Shown: piece after piece, positions 8,892-17,948 of the stretch
Layout of the letters: each line of letters begins with the position of its first letter
Position numbering within the stretch: the first letter of the stretch is position 1
From: Candidatus Fermentithermobacillaceae bacterium
GTDB taxonomy: Bacteria; Bacillota; Sulfobacillia; Fermentithermobacillales; DUSS01
Assembly: GCA_012842495.1 (NCBI GenBank)
Contig: DUSS01000045.1
Coordinates: 134,634 to 198,633 of the forward strand
DNA length: 64,000 bases
Direction: 5' to 3'
Notes under the pieces: model-generated
Told to the model about the DNA's origin: nothing
The model's input: the letters and a program-made list of their open reading frames with translations, nothing else
The model's database searches: none
Position numbers and translations under genes: made by a program

Positions 8892-9644
8892 ATGAAGAGA
8901 ATCAAATTCCTCGCCGTTTTTCTGGCCGCAAGTTTTACGGTGCTCGTATCAACGGGTCCGGCCATGGCCGGAGGTCAAACTTATCAACGCCTGTACATTT
9001 CGAAACCTGACTGGACTCGAGTGTTCATATTCACAACTCCGGGTAGACCGGGTCTTGACCGGCTGCTCGAGGAGATCTTCCGGGGATGGCGCGGCGTTGG
9101 GACTTTCCCGGGAAGGACGGTTCCGAAACCGGTTCCGCCCGTGTCACCGCCACCGTCCAAGAGTGAGCCGCCTATCACGTCACCGCCCGAAAGCCAGCCT
9201 GATCAGCCCCTGGTGCCACCGCAAGAGGATGGTTCACCGGCTGTCGAGGAGGGCAAGACACTGGCGCCTGAAGAAGCCAAAATGCTCGAACTCGTCAACG
9301 CGGAGAGGACGAGCAGAGGACTCAAACCTCTGACGGTGGATTTCCGCCTTGTGGAACTCGCGAGAAAAAAGAGTCAGGACATGATAGACAAAAACTATTT
9401 CGGCCACAATTCCCCTACATACGGGTCTCCCTTCGACATGATGAAGTCGGCGGGGATCGAATACCGTCTTGCAGGGGAGAACCTGGCCGGTGCCCCGGAC
9501 GTGGCTACCGCGCATAAAGCCCTCATGAATTCCGAAGGACATAGGCGCAACATTCTCAATCCGGGCTTTACCAAAATCGGAATTGGAGTGGCCAAAGGCG
9601 GGCCCTATGGGATTATGTTCACTCAGATGTTCATAGGCTACTGA
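8892..9644 (+). CDS. Secreted CAP-domain (SCP/PR1, YkwD-like) protein
   Basis: Signal peptide MKRIKFLAVFLAASFTVLVSTGPAMA, Pro-rich linker, CAP motifs MLELVNAERTSRGLKPL, GENLAGAPD, NSEGHRRNILNPGFTKIGIG. Confidence 0.93.
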   Translation: MKRIKFLAVFLAASFTVLVSTGPAMAGGQTYQRLYISKPDWTRVFIFTTPGRPGLDRLLEEIFRGWRGVGTFPGRTVPKPVPPVSPPPSKSEPPITSPPESQPDQPLVPPQEDGSPAVEEGKTLAPEEAKMLELVNAERTSRGLKPLTVDFRLVELARKKSQDMIDKNYFGHNSPTYGSPFDMMKSAGIEYRLAGENLAGAPDVATAHKALMNSEGHRRNILNPGFTKIGIGVAKGGPYGIMFTQMFIGY

Positions 9645-9670
9645 TTCCGGTAGTCTGAAACGATGGGTGA

Positions 9671-9716
9671 GCACGAAAGCCGCAGAAACCCTTCGGGGTT
9701 TCCGCGGCTTTCGTGC
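9671..9716. terminator. Strong bidirectional hairpin with UUCG loop
   Basis: gcacgaaagccgc a gaaaccc ttcg gggtttc c gcggctttcgtgc between convergent genes. Confidence 0.75.
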
Positions 9717-9726
9717 TTGAAGGCGA

Positions 9727-9807
9727 TTACATAGTCGGGAACACGAAAATCAACAGTATGATGATGAGAAAGAGAAACCACCACCACCACATCCAGGCCA
9801 TGGCCAC
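9727..9807 (-). CDS. 26-aa Trp-rich hydrophobic micropeptide (not in ORF track)
   Basis: GTG start with upstream GGGAGGTGA; (M)AMAWMWWWWFLFLIIILLIFVFPTM*. Confidence 0.5.
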   Translation of the reverse strand: MAMAWMWWWWFLFLIIILLIFVFPTM

Positions 9808-9940
9808 GAGGGTTCACCTCCCGTAAAGACGGTTTAGCCGTTAACATGTTATGTGGAACCCTCGTTCGATGACACACGACTCGGTTTCCTGGCGGGTCTC
9901 GGTTGTTCACGTTCTTTTCCGGATCATGGTGGTTGTGGCT

Positions 9941-10318
9941 TCACTCGTTGGCGCGGACGTAGTCCTTAAAGACCCATCCTTGCTTTCCGTCGTAAAGCTG
10001 TATGTTCACCCAGTTCCCTTTCCGGTCCATGAGGATGCAGCCGGTATCTTGTTGGAGAGTTAAGACCACCGGAGAGGTGGTGCTGGGTCCCTCCCTCAGA
10101 TTGACCGAGTCATCCGTGACTGTTCCGAACGTGATGAACCGTTCGGGGACCCGACCGCTCTTCAAAAGCTCGAGCGCGTCCATTTCAAACTTCTTTTGCC
10201 TCAATATCTTTCCAAGGAGCTCGCGTTCGGTCGCCCTGGTAGCCCTCTCATAAAGCTCCCTATAGTCCTGGGTGAGCTGGGTGACCTGCTTGATGGCGCG
10301 GTCTAAGATTTCTTCCAC
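9941..10318 (-). CDS. SH3b domain protein with N-terminal helical segment
   Basis: TVTDDSVNLREGPSTTSPVVLTLQQDTGCILMDRKGNWVNIQLYDGKQGWVFKDYV. Confidence 0.8.
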   Translation of the reverse strand: MEEILDRAIKQVTQLTQDYRELYERATRATERELLGKILRQKKFEMDALELLKSGRVPERFITFGTVTDDSVNLREGPSTTSPVVLTLQQDTGCILMDRKGNWVNIQLYDGKQGWVFKDYVRANE

Positions 10319-10450
10319 CGCGAATCCCTCCTGCCAAACTGTGTCGGATAATGTTTATGTCAGCTTCGGCCGGGAGATTCCCGAAGAGAACCCGCGGTCT
10401 TCCCAGCGCTGGTCCGGTGTGCAAGAATACTTGAAGGAGGGAGGAAGAGC

Positions 10451-10975
10451 TTGCGACAGGCGCCAGGAAGAGGAATTCGAAGAGAGCACGCCGTGAAAGC
10501 ACTGGCCGATAGAGGGGTGGCCGTGGAAGACATTGCCCAGTTAGTACTGGAGATTCAAAAGCGGTATGTCCCGGACTTGACTCTGGAGGACGCCCGCGAG
10601 AGCGTCGAAAGAGTTTTGGACAAGAGGGAAGTTCAGAACGCCATCCTTACGGGGGTGGCTCTGGACGTGCTCGCTGAAAAGGGCGCTCTTCCCGAACCCC
10701 TCGGTTTCACCGTAAAAACGGACGACCCCTTGTACGGCATCGATGAAATTCTAGCTTTGTCCATCGTTAATGTGTATGGAACGATCGGGCTGACGAATTT
10801 TGGTTACCTGGACAAACTAAAGCCGGGTATCATCGGCAAACTTAATTCTCAAAAAGACGGTAGGGTGAACACATTCATCGATGACATAGTAGCGGCGGTC
10901 GCTGCCGCTGCTGCTGGTCGGGTCGCTCACCGCGCTCGCGACGGCACATTGAGGGAGACGATTCCTCCGGAGTAA
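10451..10975 (+). CDS. yutG: Phosphatidylglycerophosphatase A-like protein (YutG family)
   Basis: SVERVLDKREVQNAILTGVALDVLAEKGALPEPL...DEPLYGIDEILALSIVNVYGTIGLTNFGYLDKLKPGIIGKL pattern; TTG start. Confidence 0.85.
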   Translation: MRQAPGRGIRREHAVKALADRGVAVEDIAQLVLEIQKRYVPDLTLEDARESVERVLDKREVQNAILTGVALDVLAEKGALPEPLGFTVKTDDPLYGIDEILALSIVNVYGTIGLTNFGYLDKLKPGIIGKLNSQKDGRVNTFIDDIVAAVAAAAAGRVAHRARDGTLRETIPPE

Positions 10976-11182
10976 CGTAAATACCTGGGGACAGCGTAGA
11001 CAGATATGAGGACGGTAGTTTGCTCGGCATAGGAATAGGCAGAGACAAGGACTCCGTGTTAACAAGTTCCTGACCCGGGCCGTTTTCCACGGGCAGACGG
11101 CGGTTTGAGGCGGTGAGGGAGGCAGTGAAATTCCGCCCGAGATGCGTCTTGGCTATGGGATTATGGAGAATGGCGGCTTTAG

Positions 11183-12316
11183 ATGTCGGGTACGGAGGCA
11201 GTGAGACTTATGGATAGGCTCTATCGCCGCGATACCGCGTCAGATGAGAAGGGACCCCCTAGGGGTGCCGGGATTCTGGACCTTAAAAAGATTCTCGTAG
11301 GCGCAGGATGGGCTCTAGGGCTCAGTATCGCTGCGGTGTGGCTTCTTTTAAGATACACCGGGATCGAGAATTTCTCTCGTCACCTCAGCCAGGTTCGGGT
11401 CATCTTTCTCGTCCTCGGGGTATCGATGATCGCTCTGAGCTGGTGGTTTGACACCATCAGGCTAGTCGTCCTGTCTCGTAGTCTCGGGCGGAGGCTTTCT
11501 TTGACAGGAGCGTTTAAAATCACGATGATGTCGTCGTTCATGGCCGGCGTGACTCCCTTCGACACCGGGGGAGAACCTTTGAAGGTGTATCTTCTACACC
11601 GCGAGGGGGTTCCCCTGGGCGAAGGCGCTGCTATCGTAGCCCTCGCTGCCCTTCTCCACGCCACATCTAGACTGTTGTTGTTTATGATCGCACCCTTGAT
11701 AGCGTTAGCTACCGGTGTAGCATGGGCCGCTCTTCCAGGCGTTAAAGCTGCGCTGGGGCTAGGCTTGTTCATATATCTTGTGTTTTTAGGTATCATGATA
11801 GCTTCTCTCATCCGACCCGAAATCGCGAACAATTTGGCAAGAAGAATATGTGCGTCTGGAGTGGTAAAGAAGATTACCTCGGAACGGACGCGGGAGGAAA
11901 TAGTCCGGAGGGTAGCTATGCACGTCCAGGAGTTTCGCGACGGAGTGCTCAGGTTTTCCAATATGCATCTTCATGCAGGGGCGGCAGGCCTGTTGAGCGT
12001 GGGATACTGGCTCTCGTTAACCCTGGTGCCTTTCTTCGTTTTGAGGGGCGTGGGGGTGGGGGTTTCCTATCCCGCAGCTTTCGCTACTTCCATGTCCCTC
12101 TACCTGGTCATGGCATACGTGCCGACCCCCGGGGCAAGCGGAGGCGCTGAGATCGGCTCGGCGGCTCTTTTCGCGACCATGATTCCCTCCCGGCTCATCG
12201 GCGTGTTTGTCCTGTTATGGCGTCTGGTTACTTTTTACCTCACCATGGTGGTGGGCGGACTTTTTGTCGCATTTGAGGCGATATCCTGGTCGTTCAGAAA
12301 ACTTGCCGCCGATTAA
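11183..12316 (+). CDS. Lysylphosphatidylglycerol synthase TM-like / flippase-like membrane protein (UPF0104)
   Basis: Multiple TM helices; TPFDTGGEPLKVYLLHREGVPLGEGAAIVALAALLHATSRL...YVPTPGASGGAEIG. Confidence 0.88.
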   Translation: MSGTEAVRLMDRLYRRDTASDEKGPPRGAGILDLKKILVGAGWALGLSIAAVWLLLRYTGIENFSRHLSQVRVIFLVLGVSMIALSWWFDTIRLVVLSRSLGRRLSLTGAFKITMMSSFMAGVTPFDTGGEPLKVYLLHREGVPLGEGAAIVALAALLHATSRLLLFMIAPLIALATGVAWAALPGVKAALGLGLFIYLVFLGIMIASLIRPEIANNLARRICASGVVKKITSERTREEIVRRVAMHVQEFRDGVLRFSNMHLHAGAAGLLSVGYWLSLTLVPFFVLRGVGVGVSYPAAFATSMSLYLVMAYVPTPGASGGAEIGSAALFATMIPSRLIGVFVLLWRLVTFYLTMVVGGLFVAFEAISWSFRKLAAD

Positions 12317-13962
12317 GAACTCGCGCCGCGCTCCTTTAGCAGTAGCCATTTGTGAAGAAGAGCAGCCCCCTGTGCTCTCGTGAAGAAATCTGATGGTCCG
12401 ACGCGGTTGTCCCCGTAGCCGTCAAACAGCCCTTGCTCCCGACCCCAGAGAAACGCAGCCCGCTTCTCGTCGCTGAGGTCAGCTGTGTCGGCGAAATCCG
12501 GTATCCCGGGGGACGCGGGAGATTTTCCCGCCGTCTTCCACATCATCAACGCGACTTCCGCTCGGGTAAGCGGCGCCTTGGGGTCGAAGCCCGGCTGGGC
12601 CGGTGGGAAAACGCCCTGCAGACACATGTATACCAAATAGGGATAAGACCATCTTTCCGGAGTCACCAGAGAAAAACCAGCGGGTGCGGCTAGCTTTGTT
12701 AATTCGTCCTTTGACATTTCCGCCGAGGCCAAAAGACAAGCCCATTCTTCTACCGTTAAGGGATCGTTGGGCCGAAAAGTACCATCAGGAGTACCGTTTA
12801 CGATGCCTCTTCGTTCCAGCGACATGATGTAGGTCACTGCCCAATGACCGGACAGGTCCGAAAACCGCCTTTCCCATATGTTGCCTTCCGTATCCACCTG
12901 GGTCGCAAAACGCTGGGACAGGGTGTTTAGTGAGGAAAACACTTCGGCCTTCTTGGCGGGGTCTTCCAGAAGGGTTGTCCTTCCCCACGTTATAGTAGTG
13001 GGATAGAGTTTGGCTGACTTTACCCCTTCACGAGTAACGGTGAGCTTTAGAATCCCTCCTGTCTGGCAAAGAGGAACCTTGGGGTTGGTGATGAACACGA
13101 AATTACCCAGGCTGAATGCGGTAAAGCGCTTTCCGTCGTATGAGAAGCCCTGAAGAACGTGGGGATGCGTTCCGATGATAATATCCGCTCCTGCATCCAG
13201 CAAAGCCCGGCGGAGTTTAAGCACCCAGTCCTCGGGTTCGAGAGTGTACTCTGTTCCCCAGTGGACGAGCACAATGACTACATCGGCCCTGGCTTTCATC
13301 GCCTTGACCTCGGAGACGATGGCTTTGTTCCAGGTAGAGAAGTCGGCGGCGAGACCTGGCTTACCGGTGTCGGCTCTCCACCATCCCCATGGGATGAGCA
13401 TCGTGGTTGCGAGAAAACCGATTTTGAGGCCCTTCACCTCGATTATCCGCCCTTCCCAGGCCGAAGCCGCATCTTTGCCTGCTCCTACGTGCAAGATACC
13501 GTAATCATCGAGGTGCTTAAGAGTTTCAAGCATGCAGTCGACTCCGTAATCGAGGGTATGATTGTTGGCCAGCGAGACGATGTCAAACCCGCATTCCACC
13601 AGACCCTTCAAAGACTCAGGGCGGGCGCGGAAGGTATATTCTTTGCCCTTCAGCGGTTCTCCGGTTGTGCCGACCGCGCACTCCAGGTTACCAACGGTGA
13701 GATCTGCGGAAAGCAGAATGTCCTTGACGCCCCACCACGGAGCCATGGGACCTTCTTTAGCTATGAGGTCACCTATTCCGTGTGCCAAGAGCACATCACC
13801 GACGAAGTTGATGGTCACTTCCGGGGAGCCCGGCGGAGACTCCTCCGGTGCCGCCGAACAGAAAGGGAGGACCGGTGCGAACACTGCGGCCGTTGCCAGC
13901 ATCACCACGAGCACCGGTACACCCCAGAACTTGAGCACGATCCTTTTGGATACCCTGACCAT
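12313..13962 (-). CDS. CapA family (poly-gamma-glutamate synthesis-type) metallophosphatase with C-terminal SLH domains
   Basis: INFVGDVLLAHG...GNLECAVG...VSLANNHTLDYG...VHWGTEYTLEP...IIGTHPHVLQG; SLH motifs SDLSGHWAVTYIMSLERRGIVNGTPDGTFRPNDPLTVEEWACLL. Confidence 0.93.
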   Translation of the reverse strand: MVRVSKRIVLKFWGVPVLVVMLATAAVFAPVLPFCSAAPEESPPGSPEVTINFVGDVLLAHGIGDLIAKEGPMAPWWGVKDILLSADLTVGNLECAVGTTGEPLKGKEYTFRARPESLKGLVECGFDIVSLANNHTLDYGVDCMLETLKHLDDYGILHVGAGKDAASAWEGRIIEVKGLKIGFLATTMLIPWGWWRADTGKPGLAADFSTWNKAIVSEVKAMKARADVVIVLVHWGTEYTLEPEDWVLKLRRALLDAGADIIIGTHPHVLQGFSYDGKRFTAFSLGNFVFITNPKVPLCQTGGILKLTVTREGVKSAKLYPTTITWGRTTLLEDPAKKAEVFSSLNTLSQRFATQVDTEGNIWERRFSDLSGHWAVTYIMSLERRGIVNGTPDGTFRPNDPLTVEEWACLLASAEMSKDELTKLAAPAGFSLVTPERWSYPYLVYMCLQGVFPPAQPGFDPKAPLTRAEVALMMWKTAGKSPASPGIPDFADTADLSDEKRAAFLWGREQGLFDGYGDNRVGPSDFFTRAQGAALLHKWLLLKERGASS

Positions 13963-14101
13963 CGCTTCATCTCCGTTCTTCCGACTCAAACTATATTGCA
14001 GGCAGCCTAGTTGACTAGATACTCGTTTCTCCCGGAAAATCCTGCTAGTGAGGCAAGCCGCACGGAAGACCGGAACCCTTTGTTCTTGAGCGAAATATGA
14101 T

Positions 14102-14130
14102 TTGACGACCAGCGGCGGGTTCGCTATACT
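14102..14130 (+). promoter_or_regulatory. SigA-type promoter for the tRNA cluster
   Basis: TTGACG (14102-14107), 17-nt spacer, TATACT (14125-14130), 20 bp before the first tRNA. Confidence 0.8.
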
Positions 14131-14150
14131 ATCCCTTGCTGGAGAGATCA

Positions 14151-14225
14151 GGGCGAATAGCTCAGTGGGAGAGCACCTGCCTTACACGCAGGGGGCCACA
14201 GGTTCGAACCCTGTTTCGCCCACCA
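14151..14225 (+). tRNA. tRNA-Val (TAC)
   Basis: Cloverleaf; anticodon loop CTTACAC; GGTTCGAACC T-loop; encoded CCA. Confidence 0.95.
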
Positions 14226-14237
14226 TCGAGTTCACGC

Positions 14238-14315
14238 GGAGGCGTGGTGTAGCCGGTCAAACATACGTGCCTGTCACGCACGAGATCGCGGGTTCAAATC
14301 CCGTCGCCTCCGCCA
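14238..14315 (+). tRNA. tRNA-Asp (GTC)
   Basis: Acceptor GGAGGCG/CGCCTCC; anticodon loop CTGTCAC; GCCA end. Confidence 0.95.
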
Positions 14316-14321
14316 TGATTT

Positions 14322-14397
<76 letters not shown>

Positions 14398-14404
14398 TTC
14401 TCGA

Positions 14405-14479
14405 GCGGAAGTAGCTCAGCGGTAGAGCATCGCCTTGCCAAGGCGAGGGCCGCGGGTTCAAATCCCGTCTTCCGCTCCA
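14405..14479 (+). tRNA. tRNA-Gly (GCC)
   Basis: Anticodon stem-loop CGCCT TGCCA AGGCG; TCCA end. Confidence 0.95.
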
Positions 14480-14493
14480 GTTCTTGATCACCG

Positions 14494-14567
14494 GGCGACA
14501 TAGCCAAGTGGCAAGGCAGGGGTCTGCAAAACCCTTATCCCCGGTTCGAATCCGGGTGTCGCCTCCA
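14494..14567 (+). tRNA. tRNA-Cys (GCA)
   Basis: Anticodon stem-loop GGGGT CTGCAAA ACCC; GGTTCGAATCC; TCCA end. Confidence 0.95.
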
Positions 14568-14577
14568 AAAGGATATG

Positions 14578-14654
14578 GGGCGGCTAGCTCAGTTGGTTAG
14601 AGCGCCACGTTGACATCGTGGAGGTCAGAGGTTCGAGTCCTCTGTCGCCCACCA
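14578..14654 (+). tRNA. tRNA-Val (GAC)
   Basis: Anticodon stem-loop CCACG TTGACAT CGTGG; ACCA end. Confidence 0.95.
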
Positions 14655-14664
14655 TAAGTTTGAA

Positions 14665-14690
14665 GCCTCCCAGAGGGGAGGCGCTTTGCT
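14665..14690 (+). terminator. Hairpin after the tRNA cluster
   Basis: gcctccc agag(g) gggaggc followed by gctttgcttt. Confidence 0.55.
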
Positions 14691-14760
14691 TTATAACCCC
14701 TGTTTTGCATGGAATTCCCCTGGGATCGCACCTGACATACTACCCTTGGAGGTGAAGGAG

Positions 14761-15636
14761 GTGAAGCTCATCTCCGTTTCGGCCAAGAGACCCTTGCAGA
14801 ACGTGAGAGAAGCTTTGCGTTCCGAGATAGCCTCCATGAGGAAGGAGGGCATCCGGGTCTTTCTCCGGGAAAACCACCGCGGGTCCGTCGTGGCCCTTAG
14901 ATGCGACGCCCGGGGGAGCGACCGCAGCCCTGTGGAAAGACTTTCTTCCAGACTGAAATCGGTCGTGGCGAACGCTCTGGCCGACGTGATAATCGACGAG
15001 TACGAGGAGACCCTCGTAAGCTGCCTGGTCGATGAAAACTACGAATTTCTGTCAGGGAAGGACAGGGTGGCGCTTAAACGGGCCGTCCTGAAGAGGCTCG
15101 ATGATGGGACGGAGCTCGGTCAAGGCCTCTCCAAAAGGCAACAGAGAAAGAGCATGGTATGGGCTAAAATAGTCGAATACCTGGATAAGGAGGATGACGT
15201 CATACTTGAAGGGTTCGTCACTTTCCGGCTGAAGGAGTATCTGGAGTACCTAGCTGACACGGTCCAAAGCGTCGCCGAAGACTACCTCACCAGGAGAGAG
15301 TATAAGGAGTTTCTCAAATTGCTTCGATACTTCATGAATCTCCAGGAAAAGCCCATTCCAATGCTGAACGTGATTCGAAAGCCGGCCGGCTACGATCTTC
15401 TGGACATAACCGGGGAAAGGCTTCGTGGGGAGGTGGAGAAACTTGCCCTGGTCAAGTCTCTTCACCCGGAGCTTACCTCCGACGAGCTGCTTGTCTCCAT
15501 CGCCGTTACGCTTTCTCCCGAAAAACTGGTCTGGCACGGACCGACGGACGGTTGTCAAGCCTGCGACCTCTTAAAGGACCTGTTTGGGGAACGTTTCACG
15601 GTGTGTGCCGGGTGCGCGTGGGATGAGGAAAGCTAG
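14761..15636 (+). CDS. ytxC: YtxC-like sporulation protein
   Basis: MKLISVSAKRPLQNVREALR...IIDEYEETLVSCLVDENYEFL...; upstream of thrS as in Bacillus. Confidence 0.8.
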   Translation: MKLISVSAKRPLQNVREALRSEIASMRKEGIRVFLRENHRGSVVALRCDARGSDRSPVERLSSRLKSVVANALADVIIDEYEETLVSCLVDENYEFLSGKDRVALKRAVLKRLDDGTELGQGLSKRQQRKSMVWAKIVEYLDKEDDVILEGFVTFRLKEYLEYLADTVQSVAEDYLTRREYKEFLKLLRYFMNLQEKPIPMLNVIRKPAGYDLLDITGERLRGEVEKLALVKSLHPELTSDELLVSIAVTLSPEKLVWHGPTDGCQACDLLKDLFGERFTVCAGCAWDEES

Positions 15637-15899
15637 GTTCCTCACGATAATCACTGGAAAGTGGGTCTTGCCCGGGATGTAAACCTCTTGGGACGGTCAA
15701 CGCCGGCAAGAGGCTTTCTTCGAAGGGGTGGCCAGGTTCTTGTTCTCGCTCGCTGATTGGGGGCTTACCGGATAGCAGCTGCATCCTTTCCTGCGAGATG
15801 TACGGAGATGTGCTGTCATCCGGCGGGTTCACCCCTCCCCGACGCAAAGGAAACCGGCGGTCCGGGGCCGAAGTCTACCGATTCGGGAGGGATAGTTGC

Positions 15900-17390
15900 A
15901 TGAGAAAGACCGTCCGGATGCTTGGTGTCCTCGCGTTGGTCGCGGTAGTACTGACGGTCACGCCGGCCCGAGCGGAGGGGGCTGCCTATGTGGGTCAGCC
16001 GATCGGTATGGTCCGCTGGTCCGACGTAAAAGTGGACATCGATGGTATGCCCATAAGGGCCTATGAGTTGGCTGGGTGCCACTTAGTGGTCTGCGAAGAC
16101 CTTCCGGCCTACGGATTCTGGGTGAGCTGGGATCCGAACGTGCGTGTTGTCGATGTGAGGACGCTGGAGATGCCCGAGAGGCCGCCTGTCCCGGTGGACA
16201 GCGGGGGTGAGCCCGGTTCCTTCGCCGCGACTATATACGCCAGTGACATCGTAACGTACGTCAACGGTCGCAGGATCGCGTCATACAACCTGGGGGGCAG
16301 GACCGCCATTGCGGTCGAGGACCTTGCGGCGTGTGGTGTGGGCGGCCCGTCCCAGCCCGGGAGCGGGTTCTCGGCTTACGGCTTCTCCTGTGTGTGGAAC
16401 CACGGCAAAGGGACGATGAGTCTGCGCGCGCTGCGCCCCGGCGCCCAATTCGATTGTGACCTCGGGCGATGTACTCTGTCCCGCGTCGTAGATAACGGCG
16501 ACTACGGCTACTCGCTGCAGCTCCGCCCCCTTAGGCTCGATGGCGTACTGCTTATTCCGGACATGACCGTCGTGACGTTGCCGACAGGGAACCAGTACGC
16601 GCCTTGGGCTGAGGTTGCGGGGGCTTTAGGCCTCAAGTGGCAGTGGGATGCCAAGCACAACATCATCTCCATAGATGCACGCACACTGTCCCCAGTTGAG
16701 CCAGCTTCGGGTGAGCCCGACCGGCCCATGCTTTCTTGGAACGTGCGTGGGGACTCCTTCGCCATTGAGATTGGGTTCTCCGTTGCCGGGCAGATGGTTG
16801 AAATCCCGCGCGATCCCTGGAAGTATGTGCCGCCCGACGCGATTGTGTGCGAGGGCAAGGTATTCGTCCGCTTTGAAGCTATAGCTACGGTGCTCGACCT
16901 AATTCCGGTGGCGGCCGACGGCTTCTACAGGAAGGCCAATTCTGCTGTGTGCTGGGACTACACCTTCATTCCCTACACGGGCGGCGAGAGTGAGTGGCTG
17001 GCCTCGGCGAGCCCATCCTACTTGGGTGTCGGCAGAGGAATGATTGGAACCGTGGGTCACGAGCGGACCACTCCGATTACGCTAACGTTCTCCCGCAAGA
17101 TGGACGCGACTACGTTGACGCCAGAGAACATTCCCGTCGTTTACAAGAAGGTGTTCGCCAACGGGCGGGTCGAGTACGGCGTGATATCCGGTTACTACGT
17201 TTACACGTTCGACGAAGCGACCAACACGCTGACTATTTCACCCGTCAGCCCAATCGAACTGCCTGCCGGCACCGATGTCATCGTCGCCATAAAGCCGTCA
17301 ATCGCGGACGCGGAGGGACGCCATCCCTCTGAGGGCATGAAGATCGGTTTTTACATTTCGCCGGATCCCGACGTGAAGACCGGTCCGTGA
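15900..17390 (+). CDS. Secreted stalk-domain-like (copper amine oxidase N-terminal-like) protein with C-terminal SbsA Ig-like (Big_5) domain
   Basis: Signal peptide MRKTVRMLGVLALVAVVLTVTPARA; VDIDGMPIRAYELAGCHLVVCEDLPAYGF; C-terminal TTPITLTFSRKMDATTLTPENIPV...LPAGTDVIVAIKPSIADAEG. Confidence 0.65.
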   Translation: MRKTVRMLGVLALVAVVLTVTPARAEGAAYVGQPIGMVRWSDVKVDIDGMPIRAYELAGCHLVVCEDLPAYGFWVSWDPNVRVVDVRTLEMPERPPVPVDSGGEPGSFAATIYASDIVTYVNGRRIASYNLGGRTAIAVEDLAACGVGGPSQPGSGFSAYGFSCVWNHGKGTMSLRALRPGAQFDCDLGRCTLSRVVDNGDYGYSLQLRPLRLDGVLLIPDMTVVTLPTGNQYAPWAEVAGALGLKWQWDAKHNIISIDARTLSPVEPASGEPDRPMLSWNVRGDSFAIEIGFSVAGQMVEIPRDPWKYVPPDAIVCEGKVFVRFEAIATVLDLIPVAADGFYRKANSAVCWDYTFIPYTGGESEWLASASPSYLGVGRGMIGTVGHERTTPITLTFSRKMDATTLTPENIPVVYKKVFANGRVEYGVISGYYVYTFDEATNTLTISPVSPIELPAGTDVIVAIKPSIADAEGRHPSEGMKIGFYISPDPDVKTGP

Positions 17391-17664
17391 AGTCGGTAGT
17401 GTTTTAGTCTTCGCCAACTCGTGCCGCTGGGTTTCCTTTGTCATTTTTTCCGCCCCTCTATGGTGAGGCTTTTGCCTAGCATGAGTAGGACGTTCTGTTC
17501 GCTGTTTGGTTCGCTTCCGGCCGCTCTAGAGGGAGTACTGAAAGCCTTGGGAATCGACCATCACATACCCAGGCGGATGAAGCGAGTGGGAGCGAGGCAC
17601 GGTTCTAGAACCTGCAAGGTCTTGATCGACCGTGCTCTGCGCTATAAGATCTAGACCATAGGAG

Positions 17665-17919
17665 ACCTGAATAGAGGACCGTTGAACGTGCTGTGACGGG
17701 GAGAGTACCGAAAAGCTCTCCATACAGAGAGAGACGGTCGGGGCTGAAAACCGTCTCTGGAAGCTTGAGGGAAGACCGCCCCTGAGCACCAGGCCGAAAA
17801 GCGCCGTTTGCAAAAGGTCTGCGGGCTTCGCCCGTTACAGCGAAGACGAGCCTTGACGGAAAATAAGGGTGGAACCGCGAGTCACAAGCTCGCCCCTTTG
17901 GGGCGGGCTTGGTTTTTTT
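17665..17919 (+). promoter_or_regulatory. T-box riboswitch, thrS leader
   Basis: T-box AGGGTGGAACCGCG at 17866-17879; likely Thr specifier ACC at 17775-17777; terminator aagctcgcccctttggggcgggcttggtttttt. Confidence 0.93.
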
Positions 17920-17948
17920 AGAGCGCTATCTACTGCGCGCTAGGAGGT

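Noticed and set aside
17421-17654. ORF 17421-17654 between the stalk-domain gene and the thrS T-box
   Set aside because: No recognisable family and poor coding character; probably intergenic or an old fragment.
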